A stretch of DNA of 64,000 bases from Bradyrhizobium sp. ORS 278 (GCF_000026145.1 NC_009445.1:5858501-5922500), one strand, 5' to 3'; numbered from the stretch's first letter, positions 43,490 through 53,538 are shown. Notes: generated by a model from the letters alone, not told the origin. Translations and numbers: made by a program.

Positions 43490-45127
43490 ATGAACCTTCC
43501 GACGCCGCGACCGGACTGGCAGAGCAGGCCTCACCCGCTCGCGCCGAAATCGCAGCGGCCCCCGCGGCGCTCGCGACCTCGGCTGCGGCTGATCCTGATC
43601 GGCGCCGTGGCGCTGACAGCTCTCGTCCTCATCGGAATCATCGTCGCGGAAGTGTTTCTGTTCTCGGGCAGCACGCCGGCACCGCCAATCGCCCAGTTGC
43701 CGCCGCTGCCGCCGGCGACGCGCAATTCGATCGTCATGGCGCCTATTTCGATTTCGCTCGGGGCGATCCGCGACGCCGCCGAACGGACGACTCCGCGCAA
43801 TTTCTCCGGCAAGGCCGACAATCCCGTCAGCCAGATCCTGCAGAACGCCGACATCGGCTGGACGGTCAACCGCGGCGCCATTGCCGCGACCGGCACTCAG
43901 GACACGCTGTCGCTGGCGACGCCGCTGTCCGGACGGCTCAACGTCACCGGCTCATTGTCGTCGAAGGCCACCGGAGCGATCGGGGATGCGCTGGGGGGCC
44001 TGCTCGGCTCCGACGCGGCCAAGCAGATCGGCGGCATCAACATCAAGAACCTGAACGCCACTGCCGACATCAAGGGCAATGTGCTGATCGCGATGCGGCC
44101 GCGCGTTGCCGCATCCTGGTATGTCGAGCCGAACTTCTCGGCCCAGGTCAATCTCGGCGACACTGCGCTCACGGTCGCAGGCGCCCGGGTCAACGTGCCG
44201 GCGCAGATGAAGCCGATCGTCGAGAAGACGGTGAATGACCAGCTCGCCGGGGTCAGCGACCGGCTGCGCAAGGATCCGACGCTGAAGCGCACCGCGCAGG
44301 CACAATGGGCGCGCGCCTGCCGCTCGGTGCCGCTGCAGGGCACCGCGCCGGGGCTGCCCGCGGTCTGGCTCGAGATCAAGCCGACGCGCGCGCTGGCCGC
44401 GCAGCCGGTGATCGACTCCACCACCACCAGCATCACCATCGGGATCGAGGCGGAAACCAAGGTGACGCCGGCCGAGACCAAGCCGGTCTGCCCCTTCCCC
44501 GAGAAGATCACGATCGTGCCGCCGACGACGGGCGGCATCAATGTCGCGGTGCCGATCGACGTCCCCTTCACCGAGCTCAACAAGCTGATCGACTCGCAGC
44601 TTGCGGGCCGCACCTTTCCCGAGGACGGCTCCGGTCCGGTGGCGGTCACCGTGAAGCATGCGACCGTTGTGCCCTCCGGCAACCGGCTGCTGATATCGCT
44701 GCAGGTCAAGGGCAAGGAGAAGGAGAGCTTCTTCGGCTTCGGCGCCGACGCGACGGTGCACATTTGGGGCCGGCCGATGGTCGATCAGGCGCAGCAGATC
44801 CTGCGCCTCTCCGACCTGCAGCTCGCCGTCGAATCAGAGGCCGCCTTCGGCCTGCTCGGCGCCGCGGCCCGCGCGGCCATTCCTCACCTGCAGCGCGCCT
44901 TGCTCGAACGCTCGGTGATCGATCTCAAACCGTTCGCCGACAATGTCCGCGAGAAGATCGCGACCGCGATCGCCGAGATGCAGAAGAACGAGAACGGCAT
45001 CCGTGTCGACACCGACGTCAACAATCTGGCGCTCGCCGACATCACCTTCGATGCCACCACGCTGCGCGTGATCGCGACCGCCGAGGGCAGCATGATGGTT
45101 CGCATCAACACGCTGCCCGGCCTGTAA
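43490..45127 (+). CDS. DUF4403 family membrane-anchored protein
   Basis: The protein is 545 aa. A cytoplasmic Arg/Pro-rich N-terminus of about 35 residues leads into one membrane segment (LILIGAVALTALVLIGIIVAEV), then a long periplasmic body with repeated amphipathic strands typical of DUF4403 (WTVNRGAIAATGTQDTLSL; FADNVREKIATAIAEMQ near the end). These look like lipid-transfer-type tubular barrel folds, but function is unproven. Single-gene unit. Confidence 0.85.
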   Translation: MNLPTPRPDWQSRPHPLAPKSQRPPRRSRPRLRLILIGAVALTALVLIGIIVAEVFLFSGSTPAPPIAQLPPLPPATRNSIVMAPISISLGAIRDAAERTTPRNFSGKADNPVSQILQNADIGWTVNRGAIAATGTQDTLSLATPLSGRLNVTGSLSSKATGAIGDALGGLLGSDAAKQIGGINIKNLNATADIKGNVLIAMRPRVAASWYVEPNFSAQVNLGDTALTVAGARVNVPAQMKPIVEKTVNDQLAGVSDRLRKDPTLKRTAQAQWARACRSVPLQGTAPGLPAVWLEIKPTRALAAQPVIDSTTTSITIGIEAETKVTPAETKPVCPFPEKITIVPPTTGGINVAVPIDVPFTELNKLIDSQLAGRTFPEDGSGPVAVTVKHATVVPSGNRLLISLQVKGKEKESFFGFGADATVHIWGRPMVDQAQQILRLSDLQLAVESEAAFGLLGAAARAAIPHLQRALLERSVIDLKPFADNVREKIATAIAEMQKNENGIRVDTDVNNLALADITFDATTLRVIATAEGSMMVRINTLPGL

Positions 45128-45324
45128 TGCCGGGCCGGCGAACGGCCGCCGGCAGAGCGCGACGGCATCACCCCTCCGACGCGAAGGCCCATCTTCCGGA
45201 CACATGAGGTAACATTTAGCAGCAGAGAGTCTGCGATCAGCTGAACCTGCATTTAAAGGTTGGCGCCTACTCGTTGCTGCGGAATTAGTTCAACTCATCA
45301 TCGGATTTTACGAGGACGGTATCA

Positions 45325-45486
45325 ATGTCGGTCATCCTGCGTTTCCTGAAAGACGAGAGCGGCGCCACGGCCATCGAATACGGCCTGATCGCCGCCGGTA
45401 TTTCGATTGCCATCATCGCATCGGTCAATGGCCTCGGCAGCAAGCTCAACACGAAGTTCACGTCGATCAACAGCAGCCTGAAGTAG
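45325..45486 (+). CDS. Flp-type pilin subunit
   Basis: This 53-aa protein begins MSVILRFLKDESGATAIEYG. The type IVb leader has a short basic segment, then GATAIEYGLIAAGISIAIIA, the conserved Flp pilin core after the G/A processing site. GAGG lies upstream. No cpa/tad assembly genes are in the window, so this is an orphan pilin copy; rhizobia often carry several. The usual gene-finders may skip it because of size. Confidence 0.88.
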   Translation: MSVILRFLKDESGATAIEYGLIAAGISIAIIASVNGLGSKLNTKFTSINSSLK

Positions 45487-45859
45487 TCTATGGTAATGGC
45501 ATGAACTCGAGCGGATCGAACACTCATACGGCTTTTGTCTCGCTCGAGAGATCGCCCGAACAGCTCATCTCGACAAATACCACGCGATCGAACGTCGATA
45601 TTTCTCCGGCCGCAGGCGCGGAGATCCGCGTTCGTGAGCCATGAGCTATCGAGCAAACCCGTCAGGCACGCCGTCGCGGTCATCTTGCCGTCGGGAGAAC
45701 CCTCTCCATGCCGCGCAAAGGAATTTTGACGACCGCCTGATCGATCCTCAGCGGTTCCCCCATCTGCTCAGCTTTGGCTCGGGTTTTTCTTGGCCGGTGC
45801 TGCAAGACCGGCTAGAGAGCAAAGGCCAACGAGCAAGACATCAAGAACGGGAGAAAACA
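45487..45859. other. Intergenic, no feature recognised
   Basis: This gap of 373 bases lies between the pilin and the ABC solute-binding protein gene. There are no obvious repeats or structured elements. Open frames here have no ribosome-binding site or family similarity that I recognise. Confidence 0.5.
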
Positions 45860-47071
45860 ATGAGGCCCTCGACGCACGCCGTCGCCGCCGCCATCGCGCT
45901 TGCAGCGCTTTGCGGAACCGCTCACGCGCAGACGATCTCCGACGACATGGTCAAGATCGGCGTGCTCACGGACATGTCGAGCCTGTATGCCGACGCCACC
46001 GGCAAGGGTTCGCTGGTAGCGGTGCAGATGGCGGTCGAGGATTACGGCGGCAAGGTCAAGGGCAAGAAGGTCGAGGTGGTCTCCGCCGACCACCAGAACA
46101 AGCCGGACGTCGGCGTCAACATCGCCCGCAACTGGTACGACAACGAGAAGGTCGACGCGATCTTCGACGTGCCGACCTCCTCGGTCGCGCTGCCGATCTC
46201 GGCGCTGACGCGCGAGAAGAACAAGATCCACATCAATTCCGGCGGCGGCTCCTCCGATATCACCGGCACGCAGTGCTCGCCCAACACGGTGCACTGGACC
46301 TACGACACCTATGCGCTGTCCAACGTCGCCGGCAAGGCGATGGTCAAACGCGGCGAGGACACCTGGTTCTTCATCACCGCCGACTACGCGTTCGGGCAGG
46401 CGCTGGAGCGCGACGCCGCCAACGTGGTGAAGGAAGCCGGCGGCAAGGTGCTCGGCGACGTGCGGCATCCGTTGAACTCGTCGGACTTCTCGTCCTTCGT
46501 GCTCCAGGCGCAGGCCTCCAAGGCGAAGGTCGTGGGCCTCGCAAATGCCGGCGGCGACACCCAGAACGCGCTGAAGCAGGCCGCCGAGTTCGGCCTGGCC
46601 CAGAGCGGCCAGAAGATGATCGCCTTGCTGATGGAGATCACCGACGTGCATTCGCTCGGCATCAAGTCGACATCAGGCCTGATCGTCACCGACGCGTTCT
46701 ACTGGGACATGAACGACGAGACCCGCGCCTTCTCCAAGCGCTTCAACGAGAAGGTCGGGCACATGCCGACCATGATCCAGGCCGGCCTCTACTCCGCGAC
46801 CATGCATTACCTCAAGGCCATCGAGGCGATCGGCACCGACGAAGCGCCGAAGGTCATGGAGCAGATGCGCGCCACCCCCGTGAACGACTTCTTCGCCAAG
46901 AACGGCAAGATCCGCATCGACGGCCGCATGGTCCACGACATGTATCTGTTCGAGGTCAAGAAGCCCGAGGAGTCGAAGGGCGACTGGGATCTCTACAAGC
47001 TGATCGCGACCGTGCCGGGCGACGAGGCGTTCCGCCCGCTCGACAAGGGCGGCTGCCCGCTGGTGAAATAG
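45860..47071 (+). CDS. ABC transporter solute-binding protein (branched-chain amino-acid type)
   Basis: This is a 403-aa periplasmic binding protein of the Peripla_BP_6 (LivJ-like) fold. The signal peptide ends AHAQ (about residue 24); GGGAG lies 7 bases upstream of ATG. The core has DDMVKIGVLTDMSSLYADATGKGS and DWDLYKLIATVPGDEAFRPLD. Substrate may be an amino acid, urea-like compound or aromatic acid. No permease or ATPase gene is adjacent, so it must partner a distant system. Confidence 0.93.
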   Translation: MRPSTHAVAAAIALAALCGTAHAQTISDDMVKIGVLTDMSSLYADATGKGSLVAVQMAVEDYGGKVKGKKVEVVSADHQNKPDVGVNIARNWYDNEKVDAIFDVPTSSVALPISALTREKNKIHINSGGGSSDITGTQCSPNTVHWTYDTYALSNVAGKAMVKRGEDTWFFITADYAFGQALERDAANVVKEAGGKVLGDVRHPLNSSDFSSFVLQAQASKAKVVGLANAGGDTQNALKQAAEFGLAQSGQKMIALLMEITDVHSLGIKSTSGLIVTDAFYWDMNDETRAFSKRFNEKVGHMPTMIQAGLYSATMHYLKAIEAIGTDEAPKVMEQMRATPVNDFFAKNGKIRIDGRMVHDMYLFEVKKPEESKGDWDLYKLIATVPGDEAFRPLDKGGCPLVK

Positions 47072-47127
47072 GACGGAACGAAACTCATATATTTGTTATT
47101 TGTCGCAGCACCGCTGCCCGATACCGT

Positions 47128-47282
47128 GCCCTCTCCCCTTGCGGGAGAGGGCAGCGCCGGCCCATCCTCTTACTCGCTCCGGTGAGGGGTTCTCTCCGCG
47201 GGCTCACTCGTGGAGAAATACCCCTCACCCAAGCGCGTTTGCCGCTCTGTCCTACATGCCCTCTCCCACATGGGGAGAGGGC
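47128..47282. repeat. MITE-like inverted repeat, family F, copy 2
   Basis: GCCCTCTCCCCTTGCGGGAG on the left and CTCTCCCACATGGGGAGAGG on the right enclose GGTGAGGGGTTCTCTC and ACCCCTCACCC. It lies between the binding protein and the second two-component system. Confidence 0.85.
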
Positions 47283-47513
47283 GCAATAACGACCACTGAA
47301 TCGCTCCACGTTCCAGCCGGTGGCTTTCCTGGTAGCCCGATGCAGCCTGCCCCACCGCAGCAGCTCTCCCACACGCATCGCGCTTGACGCCTCCCTACGA
47401 AAGCCGCAACACGGCGCCACTCGGTATCCCAGCCTTGCCGGACGTTGCCGCCAGGAAACATTCCGTAACAAAAAATTTCGCAAAACGCCGCGATTCTAGG
47501 TCAATTGATCAGC

Positions 47514-48254
47514 ATGGCCCAGACACAACCCCACATCCTTGTCGTCGAGGACGACCGCGAGACGCGCACGCTGATCGCGAAATATCTGCGCAACAACGCC
47601 TGCAACGTGACCACCGCGACCGACGGCCGCGAGATGACCCGGATCATGGGCGATCACCGCATCGACCTCCTGATCCTCGATGTGATGCTGCCCGGCGAGG
47701 ACGGCTTGACCCTGTGCCGCAAGCTGCGCGCTGAATCGCAGGTGCCGATCATCATGCTGACAGCGCGCGGCGAGGACGTCGACCGCATTCTCGGGCTCGA
47801 GATGGGCGCCGACGACTATCTGCCGAAGCCGTTCAATCCGCGCGAGCTGCTCGCCCGCATCAATGCGGTGCTGCGCCGCCAGGCCGCGGCGATCACCGCG
47901 AGCGCCACCGAGGGCGCGACCGCGCTGAGCTTCCTCGGCTGGAAGATCGACTTCCGCCTGCGCGAACTGCGCAATCCCGAAGGCGCGCGCGTCGCCATGA
48001 CCAGCGCCGAGTTCGACCTGTTGCGCACCTTTTGCGAACGGCCGGGCCGCGTGCTGTCGCGTGACAGCCTGCTCGACCTGACGCAAGGCCGCAGCGCCGG
48101 CTCGTTCGAGCGCTCGATCGACGTTCTGGTGAGCCGCATCCGCCGCAAGATCGAACCTGATCCGCAGGAGGCGACGATGATCAAGACCGTGCGGTCCGGC
48201 GGCTACATGTTCACGCCCGTCGTCGAGGTGGTGACCGCGCCGCAGAGCCATTGA
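47514..48254 (+). CDS. OmpR-family response regulator (second system)
   Basis: This 246-aa regulator has receiver Asp56 (LLILDVMLPGEDG) and the KPFNPRELLARI switch region, then a winged helix (DVLVSRIRRKIE, TVRSGGYMF). The ATG at 47514 is preferred over TTG 47505. It runs directly into the kinase gene on the same strand. Close similarity in layout to the system at 22429-24571 suggests an old duplication. Confidence 0.94.
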   Translation: MAQTQPHILVVEDDRETRTLIAKYLRNNACNVTTATDGREMTRIMGDHRIDLLILDVMLPGEDGLTLCRKLRAESQVPIIMLTARGEDVDRILGLEMGADDYLPKPFNPRELLARINAVLRRQAAAITASATEGATALSFLGWKIDFRLRELRNPEGARVAMTSAEFDLLRTFCERPGRVLSRDSLLDLTQGRSAGSFERSIDVLVSRIRRKIEPDPQEATMIKTVRSGGYMFTPVVEVVTAPQSH

Positions 48255-48277
48255 CCGGTCGATCGGGTGGCGCTGGC

Positions 48278-49681
48278 ATGATGTCGTTCGGCTTTCTCAA
48301 CCTGAAGGGAATCCGCGGCCAGATCACGGCGCTGGTGGCCATCTCGATCGTGGCGCTGCACGCCATCATCACTGCGACCTTCCTGATCTATCGCGCCGAG
48401 CAGCCTCCGGGTGAGAACGAGGCCGGCCCGTTCCAGCTCGCCACCGTGATCCGCGTGCTCGGACACGCTCCCGCCGATGAGCGCGCCCGGCTGCTGGCCG
48501 ACATCGCCCGCGCCTATCCCGAGTTCGACATCAAGGCGCAATCGGGACCACTGCCGTCCGATCTGGCACAACCGGCCGCCGGGCCGGAGAGAGACGGCAC
48601 GGCTCATGGCGGGGAGCCCGAGTCGGGGCCACGCGGCCCATCGGAGACCGCTCACGGACCGGGCGGCTTCCGCGGCCTCGGCCCTGGCTATCGAGTCTTC
48701 ATGCCGCCACCGGGATCGAGCGCGCACCGCGTGGTATTCGCGCTGCCGGACGGCGACCTCATTTCGGCCAAGGCGCCGGAGCGGCCCCGCCGGCCGCCGT
48801 TCTGGGGCGCGCCGTGGCTGACCACGATCCTGTTCGCATTGATCAGCACCACACTGCTCGGCCTGTGGGCGGCGCGCGCGCTGACGTCGCCGCTGTCGAG
48901 CTTCGCCAAGGCGGCCGAGAATTTCAGCCTCGATGGCGAGGGCCCTGCTCTGCCCGAGCGCGGACCGGAGGAAATCCGCTCGCTGGCGCGCGCGCTGAAC
49001 CGGATGCGTTCACGCATCACGGCATTGATCAATGACCGGACCAAAATGCTCGCGGCAATCAGCCACGACCTGCGCACGCCCTTGACGCGCATGCGGCTGC
49101 GCTGCGAGTTCGTTGAAGACGAGTTGCAGCGCAGCCGCATGCTGGCCGATCTCGACCAGATGCACGCGATGCTGGGCTCGGTGCTGTCGTTCCTGCGCAA
49201 CGGCCGCAAGCTCGAGCCGATGACCCTGGTCGACATCGCAAGCATCCTGCAGCTTGTCGCCGACCAGTTCGCCGACGTGGGCCACGTTGTCAGCTATGTG
49301 GGACCGGCGCGCGCGATGGCGACGGTGCGCCCGGACGATCTGATGCGCTCGGTGACCAACCTGGTCGAGAACGCCACGAAGTACGGCAAGGAGATCGTCG
49401 TCCGGCTGACCATCTCCGGCAAGCGCCTGACCATCGATGTCGAGGATGACGGCCCGGGTATCGCAGATGCCCGCAAGTCCGACATGCTCGAGCCGTTCGT
49501 GCGCGGCGACGACGCCCGCAACATGGACGAGGCGACCGGCTTCGGACTCGGCCTGTCGATCGCCAAGGCGATCGTCCAGGCGCATGGTGGCGAGCTGTCG
49601 CTGCACGATCGCAAGCCGCATGGGCTAATCGCGCGCATCGAGCTTCCGCTCAGCCGGAGCAAGCTGCGCCCCGCGGCCTGA
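48278..49681 (+). CDS. Sensor histidine kinase (second system)
   Basis: The kinase is 467 aa from ATG 48278 (TTG 48251 would overlap the regulator stop). Membrane segments lie at about residues 17-38 and 181-200. The periplasmic region carries a long Pro/Gly-rich, poorly ordered stretch (about residues 90-150). HAMP, HisKA with His263 (ISHDLRTPLTRMRLR) and HATPase_c (VTNLVENATKYG, DDGPGI, GFGLGLSIAKAI) are intact. It is cotranscribed with the response regulator. The signal is unknown. Confidence 0.94.
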   Translation: MMSFGFLNLKGIRGQITALVAISIVALHAIITATFLIYRAEQPPGENEAGPFQLATVIRVLGHAPADERARLLADIARAYPEFDIKAQSGPLPSDLAQPAAGPERDGTAHGGEPESGPRGPSETAHGPGGFRGLGPGYRVFMPPPGSSAHRVVFALPDGDLISAKAPERPRRPPFWGAPWLTTILFALISTTLLGLWAARALTSPLSSFAKAAENFSLDGEGPALPERGPEEIRSLARALNRMRSRITALINDRTKMLAAISHDLRTPLTRMRLRCEFVEDELQRSRMLADLDQMHAMLGSVLSFLRNGRKLEPMTLVDIASILQLVADQFADVGHVVSYVGPARAMATVRPDDLMRSVTNLVENATKYGKEIVVRLTISGKRLTIDVEDDGPGIADARKSDMLEPFVRGDDARNMDEATGFGLGLSIAKAIVQAHGGELSLHDRKPHGLIARIELPLSRSKLRPAA

Positions 49682-49690
49682 TACGCAAAC

Positions 49691-49711
49691 GCGCCCGGAT
49701 GGTCCGGGCGC
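49691..49711. terminator. Shared hairpin between convergent genes
   Basis: GCGCCCGGA-TGG-TCCGGGCGC forms a perfect 9-bp stem 10 bases after the kinase stop. It lacks a T-run but may act as a bidirectional stop or 3'-end stabiliser for the convergent kinase and PRC-barrel genes. Confidence 0.45.
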
Positions 49712-49749
49712 GCCGCGTCGAGACAATCAACCGATCGTCGGTGACGTCG

Positions 49750-50286
49750 TTACTCGGAGTACTTGAACTCCGGCATCGACTTCAGCTGGTCCTTGGTCGC
49801 GTTGATCATCGCGTGGTCGGGATACCAGCGGTTCTTCGAGGAGCTCATCGACGAGGACGACGAAGTCGCGGCGCCGGTCGTCGTGGTCGAGGCCGGCGGG
49901 TTGGTCGAGGAGGTCGTGCCGGTGGCCGGCGCGTTCGAGGCGGTGGTGGACTGCACCGGCTGATCCGAGAACTTCACCTGGTCGAACGAGACGGCGACGA
50001 GATGCTCGCCCATGCCGAGGAAGCCGCCGACGCCGATCACGACGCCCTTGATGTTGCCACTCTTGTCGACGAGCATATCATCGATCGAGCCGACGTTCTC
50101 GTTGTTGTTGTTGTAGACCTTCACGCCGACGAGCTTCGAGGCGCGCCAGTCGCCCTGATACGATGCCGCGGTGGTGTCGCTCTTGACCGTGGTGCTGGTC
50201 GTCGTGGTGGTGCTCTCCGCGGCAAAGGCAGCGGTCGCGAGCAGCAGGGAACCGGCCAGGCCGGCCGCAACAGTCTTCATCACCAT
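49750..50286 (-). CDS. PRC-barrel domain periplasmic protein
   Basis: This 178-aa secreted protein starts at ATG 50286 (AGGAG-type site 6-8 bases upstream). The signal peptide ends AAFAA, followed by a Thr-rich linker, a PRC-barrel-like domain (about residues 45-105: VGVKVYNNNNENVGSIDDMLVDKSGNIK) and a Ser/Thr/Pro/Ala-rich tail ending KSMPEFKYSE. Such proteins recur in stress-responsive rhizobial loci; no enzymatic role is known. Confidence 0.85.
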   Translation of the reverse strand: MVMKTVAAGLAGSLLLATAAFAAESTTTTTSTTVKSDTTAASYQGDWRASKLVGVKVYNNNNENVGSIDDMLVDKSGNIKGVVIGVGGFLGMGEHLVAVSFDQVKFSDQPVQSTTASNAPATGTTSSTNPPASTTTTGAATSSSSSMSSSKNRWYPDHAMINATKDQLKSMPEFKYSE

Positions 50287-50610
50287 GTGGTTTCTCCTCT
50301 CAGTGAATGGTGACGAGAGAACTGCAACGAACAGTCCGCGTTCCCAGGGAACCACGATTTCGCCATGCTGCGCGACAACCGGTCCCACCGCAGCGCGAAG
50401 TGTTACCGAGTGACGGTTCGACAGAGGGGTGCGGAAGACGTATCGAATCGGAGCTGAATATCCGATGCGCAGGGGCTGCTCGTGGCGGATGACGCTGCGC
50501 TCCTCGCTCCGTTCTTACGGGGCGAGGGTGTGCAGCGTCAACGCGGCTGCAGATCGCGGCCGCCGACAAGACCGCGGCCTATCGTTTCATTGCATCGCGC
50601 AGCTCATCGA
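50287..50610. other. Intergenic, no feature recognised
   Basis: This gap of 324 bases between two minus-strand genes must include the promoter of the PRC-barrel gene. I see no palindrome, repeat or credible gene. Confidence 0.45.
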
Positions 50611-50859
50611 CTACGCCGCCAGCGCGCCGTCCTCGTCGACGGCCTCGGCGTAGAACGCGATCGTCTCGTAGCGATAGTCGCAAAGGCGGCAGTGCCAGAG
50701 ATAGGCGGTGCGCCGGCCATCCTTCTCGACCCAGGAGGGCAGCGCAATCGGTTCGCTGCATTGGGCACAGGGATTGTTGCGCGGCAGGTCCAGGACGCGC
50801 ACCGGAGCCTGCGGAATGTCGAGCTGACGAAAGTGGATGTCGGTTGCCTTCGCGGCCAT
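50611..50859 (-). CDS. Small zinc-ribbon-like protein
   Basis: This 82-aa protein has two Cys pairs (NPCAQCSEPI and WHCRLCDYRYE), the arrangement of a rubredoxin-like zinc ribbon. The start is supported by GGGAG about 7 bases upstream. It is not a recognised family beyond the metal site. It is single, on the minus strand, near the polytopic membrane protein gene. Confidence 0.75.
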   Translation of the reverse strand: MAAKATDIHFRQLDIPQAPVRVLDLPRNNPCAQCSEPIALPSWVEKDGRRTAYLWHCRLCDYRYETIAFYAEAVDEDGALAA

Positions 50860-51011
50860 GACACACTCCCTCTCTGTTCAGGTTTCTTAAGAGCTTTGAA
50901 TGCGTCAGTCTCGCCGTCGATCTGACCATCGCATTATAGCTGCCGAGCTAAGCCCTTGCACGCGCCGGGATGCCGCGCGACATCCGGCCTCACGGAGATT
51001 CGAACGCGTGT

Positions 51012-52493
51012 TCAATGGCGAGCGGGAACCACTGCCGGTTCCACCTGATGGCGTGCGCCCGGGCTGCGCAGATGGATCGTGGCAATGTCGTCCGCATAGA
51101 CCTTCTGCCAGCCGTCGACATGGTCAAGCAGCTTGGTTGCCGCGCTCTGCGTGCGCAGCAGCGTCGCCTCGATGTCGTAGTCCTTCAGCAGCCGGAACAG
51201 ATTGTCCGGCTCCATCAGGCCTGACGCGGCGTTGTGATCGACGAAGAATTTTTCGCCGTAGAGCTCGGTGCGGCCGTCGATGAACGGCGCGACGCCGGAA
51301 GCGATCAGGTAACCACCGAAATCGTAGTCGTTGAGGACACGGGCGAGGTTGAGCTTCTTCAGCTCGACGACGGCGGCTACCGGCGTGCCGCGCATGTTCG
51401 GCGCATAAGTCAGGATCGAGGCCGAGGTCAGCGTGCCGATGCCGAGCGCGAGCACGATCGCTGCGATGAGCGGGAGGCGCAGCGTGGTCAGCGGCGGCGT
51501 TTCAACGCCGAATTGCCGGGCGAGCGGTGCCGCGAGCACCAGCGGCCCGATCAGTGCGAACAGCTCGGCGGCGCGTGCCTGCGCCAGCGCCATGTGCAAC
51601 AAGCCGAGCAGCATCAGGATGCGCACCGGCGGCAGCTTGAGCCCATGCAACAACGCGAAGCCGATCCCAAGCAGCAGGCAGATCTCGAACGGGCCGAGAT
51701 TCTGGAAGTCGGTCGCCTTCCACTCCAGGATCAGCGGCAGCGCCTGCCCGAGCGACAGGATCTTCTGCGATGCCAGCAGCGCGTTCCAGCCATAGGGCGT
51801 GCAACAGCTCGCCGCCACTGCAAGCGCCGCAAAGGCGGCCCAGCGCAGCGCCAGGCTACGGCGCGCGGCGGCCTCGGCGTTGACCAGCGCGTCGAGCGCG
51901 GCGGGTGCGATGAAGAACAGGCCGAACACGAAGCCGCCGTGAAGATTGGCCCACAGCGCGATCAGCACCACCAGCACCAGCGGCGGCGCGTCCTTGCGGT
52001 CGGCGGCGTCGAGCAGCCCGGCCATCCAGGCCACGAGCAGCGGAAACGCCAGCACATGCGGCCGCGCCAACAGGTGCGGCAGGCAGAGCAGGAAGGCCGC
52101 GACGACGAACAACAAGGTCGTGCTGTCGCGTAGATGCCGGCTGAGCATGCGCGCGAACAGCGCCAACGATAGCGCGATGGCGAAGGCTGCCAGCACCACC
52201 GGCCCGGTCCACCCCGCGACCTTGTAGGCTGCCGCGTAGGCGACCTGCGCCAGCCATTGTGTGGAGATCCACGGCGCGCCGCGCATGGTGAAGGAATAGA
52301 CGTCGACCTCGGGCACCGAGCGATGATCGATGATCCACTGCCCGACCGTGATCTGCCACATCGTGTCGGGATCGTTGAGCATCCGGTTGCCGGACAGGAT
52401 CAGGAGCGCATAGACGCCGGCTCCGACCCACAGCGGGAGCAGCGTCTGCGCCGGTCTGGCGCTCGCTTCGGTGTGGGCGACGGAAAGCGTCAT
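51012..52493 (-). CDS. Polytopic membrane protein, GT-C-like
   Basis: The protein is 493 aa with about nine to eleven hydrophobic segments. The N-terminal DPDTMWQITVGQWIIDH and DVYSFTMRGAPWISTQWL include the acidic periplasmic loop and the Trp/His-rich features of GT-C glycosyltransferases (RgtA/B/C/D-like family). The C-terminal 120 residues are soluble (ARVLNDYDFGGYLIASGV). The acceptor is unknown. I chose ATG 52493 over the upstream frame. It is divergent from the lytic transglycosylase gene. Confidence 0.75.
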   Translation of the reverse strand: MTLSVAHTEASARPAQTLLPLWVGAGVYALLILSGNRMLNDPDTMWQITVGQWIIDHRSVPEVDVYSFTMRGAPWISTQWLAQVAYAAAYKVAGWTGPVVLAAFAIALSLALFARMLSRHLRDSTTLLFVVAAFLLCLPHLLARPHVLAFPLLVAWMAGLLDAADRKDAPPLVLVVLIALWANLHGGFVFGLFFIAPAALDALVNAEAAARRSLALRWAAFAALAVAASCCTPYGWNALLASQKILSLGQALPLILEWKATDFQNLGPFEICLLLGIGFALLHGLKLPPVRILMLLGLLHMALAQARAAELFALIGPLVLAAPLARQFGVETPPLTTLRLPLIAAIVLALGIGTLTSASILTYAPNMRGTPVAAVVELKKLNLARVLNDYDFGGYLIASGVAPFIDGRTELYGEKFFVDHNAASGLMEPDNLFRLLKDYDIEATLLRTQSAATKLLDHVDGWQKVYADDIATIHLRSPGARHQVEPAVVPARH

Positions 52494-52707
52494 GGCAGCG
52501 GGATCCAGTGGACTGACTGTAAAGCAGCCAAGCACGGTCCGGCATAATTCGCGGTAAACCGCCTGATATCCGTGACCTTACGAGGGCTCACGTCACATTT
52601 ACGCCACAATATCGCCCGCCGTTTGGACCAATTAGGGTGTGCAAAGCGTAAACGCATGCTGGGGGGCCTTGCTCGGCATGCGCGTGGTTCCCGGGGGATC
52701 CTGACAC

Positions 52708-53490
52708 ATGAGACGTCTTGTGCTGACGGCCTGCCTCGCAGGCTTCGCAACGCTTGGCACCGCGCCGCCGGCCGGAGCGGCCGAGGAGGCGGACAGCGCC
52801 GCCAAGGTGAAGCCTGGCAAGATCAAGCTGGCCCATGTCCGCGCCGACAGCATCAAGGATCTCGCCGCGCGCGGCGCCGTCACCCGGACGGCGCGCGAGG
52901 TCGAGGCGATCGAGGCGGTGAGCACAGCCGATACGACCACTCCCGTCGATGCCAATGTGTCGGCCCAGCCGGCCGACGTCGAAACCGCACCGGATGCGAC
53001 CGCCCCCGCGCCCGAGGCCGAGCGCAAGTCCGCGGACGCCAAGCCGCAGCACATGAACACCGGCCATCCGCACATCGACGCTCTGGTCGCCGTGCATGCC
53101 GCTGCCAACAACGTGCCCGAAGCGCTGGTCCACCGGGTCATCGTGCGCGAGAGCAAGTACCGGCAGGACCTGGTGGGCCGCTGCGGCTGCATCGGCCTGA
53201 TGCAGATCAAGCTCGGCACCGCGCGCGGTCTCGGCTACACCGGCGACGCGGCCGGCCTCCACGATCCCAACACCAACCTCACCTATGGCGTGCGTTATCT
53301 CGCCGGTGCCTACCGCGCCGCCCATGGCGACCACGACCGCGCGGTCGCCTATTTCGCCAAGGGCTATTACGAGGAGGCCAAGCGCCAGCGCCTGGCCGAT
53401 GCGCGGCCCGTGAGCCGCTCCGAGCGCGTCAGCGCTCCGCTCGACATCACGCCGAAGATCGCCACCTCGCGCCACGCCCGCGCGCACTGA
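52708..53490 (+). CDS. Lytic transglycosylase (SLT domain)
   Basis: The protein is 260 aa. A signal peptide (residues 1-24, AGAAEE) precedes an Ala/Val-rich linker of about 90 residues; then the SLT domain, about residues 120-220, with catalytic Glu in VIVRESKYR, the GCIGLMQIKLGTARGLG motif and YGVRYLAGAYRAA. It cleaves glycan strands with 1,6-anhydro product formation. The role (cell wall turnover or making room for a machine) cannot be told. An Arg-rich tail follows. Confidence 0.92.
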   Translation: MRRLVLTACLAGFATLGTAPPAGAAEEADSAAKVKPGKIKLAHVRADSIKDLAARGAVTRTAREVEAIEAVSTADTTTPVDANVSAQPADVETAPDATAPAPEAERKSADAKPQHMNTGHPHIDALVAVHAAANNVPEALVHRVIVRESKYRQDLVGRCGCIGLMQIKLGTARGLGYTGDAAGLHDPNTNLTYGVRYLAGAYRAAHGDHDRAVAYFAKGYYEEAKRQRLADARPVSRSERVSAPLDITPKIATSRHARAH

Positions 53491-53538
53491 GCCTGATTGG
53501 TTCCTAACGGACGGCAACGGTCTTTCCGTGACACTCCG

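Noticed and set aside
47280..47400. Small open frames between the binding protein and the response regulator
   Set aside because: They overlap repeat arms and carry no ribosome-binding site.
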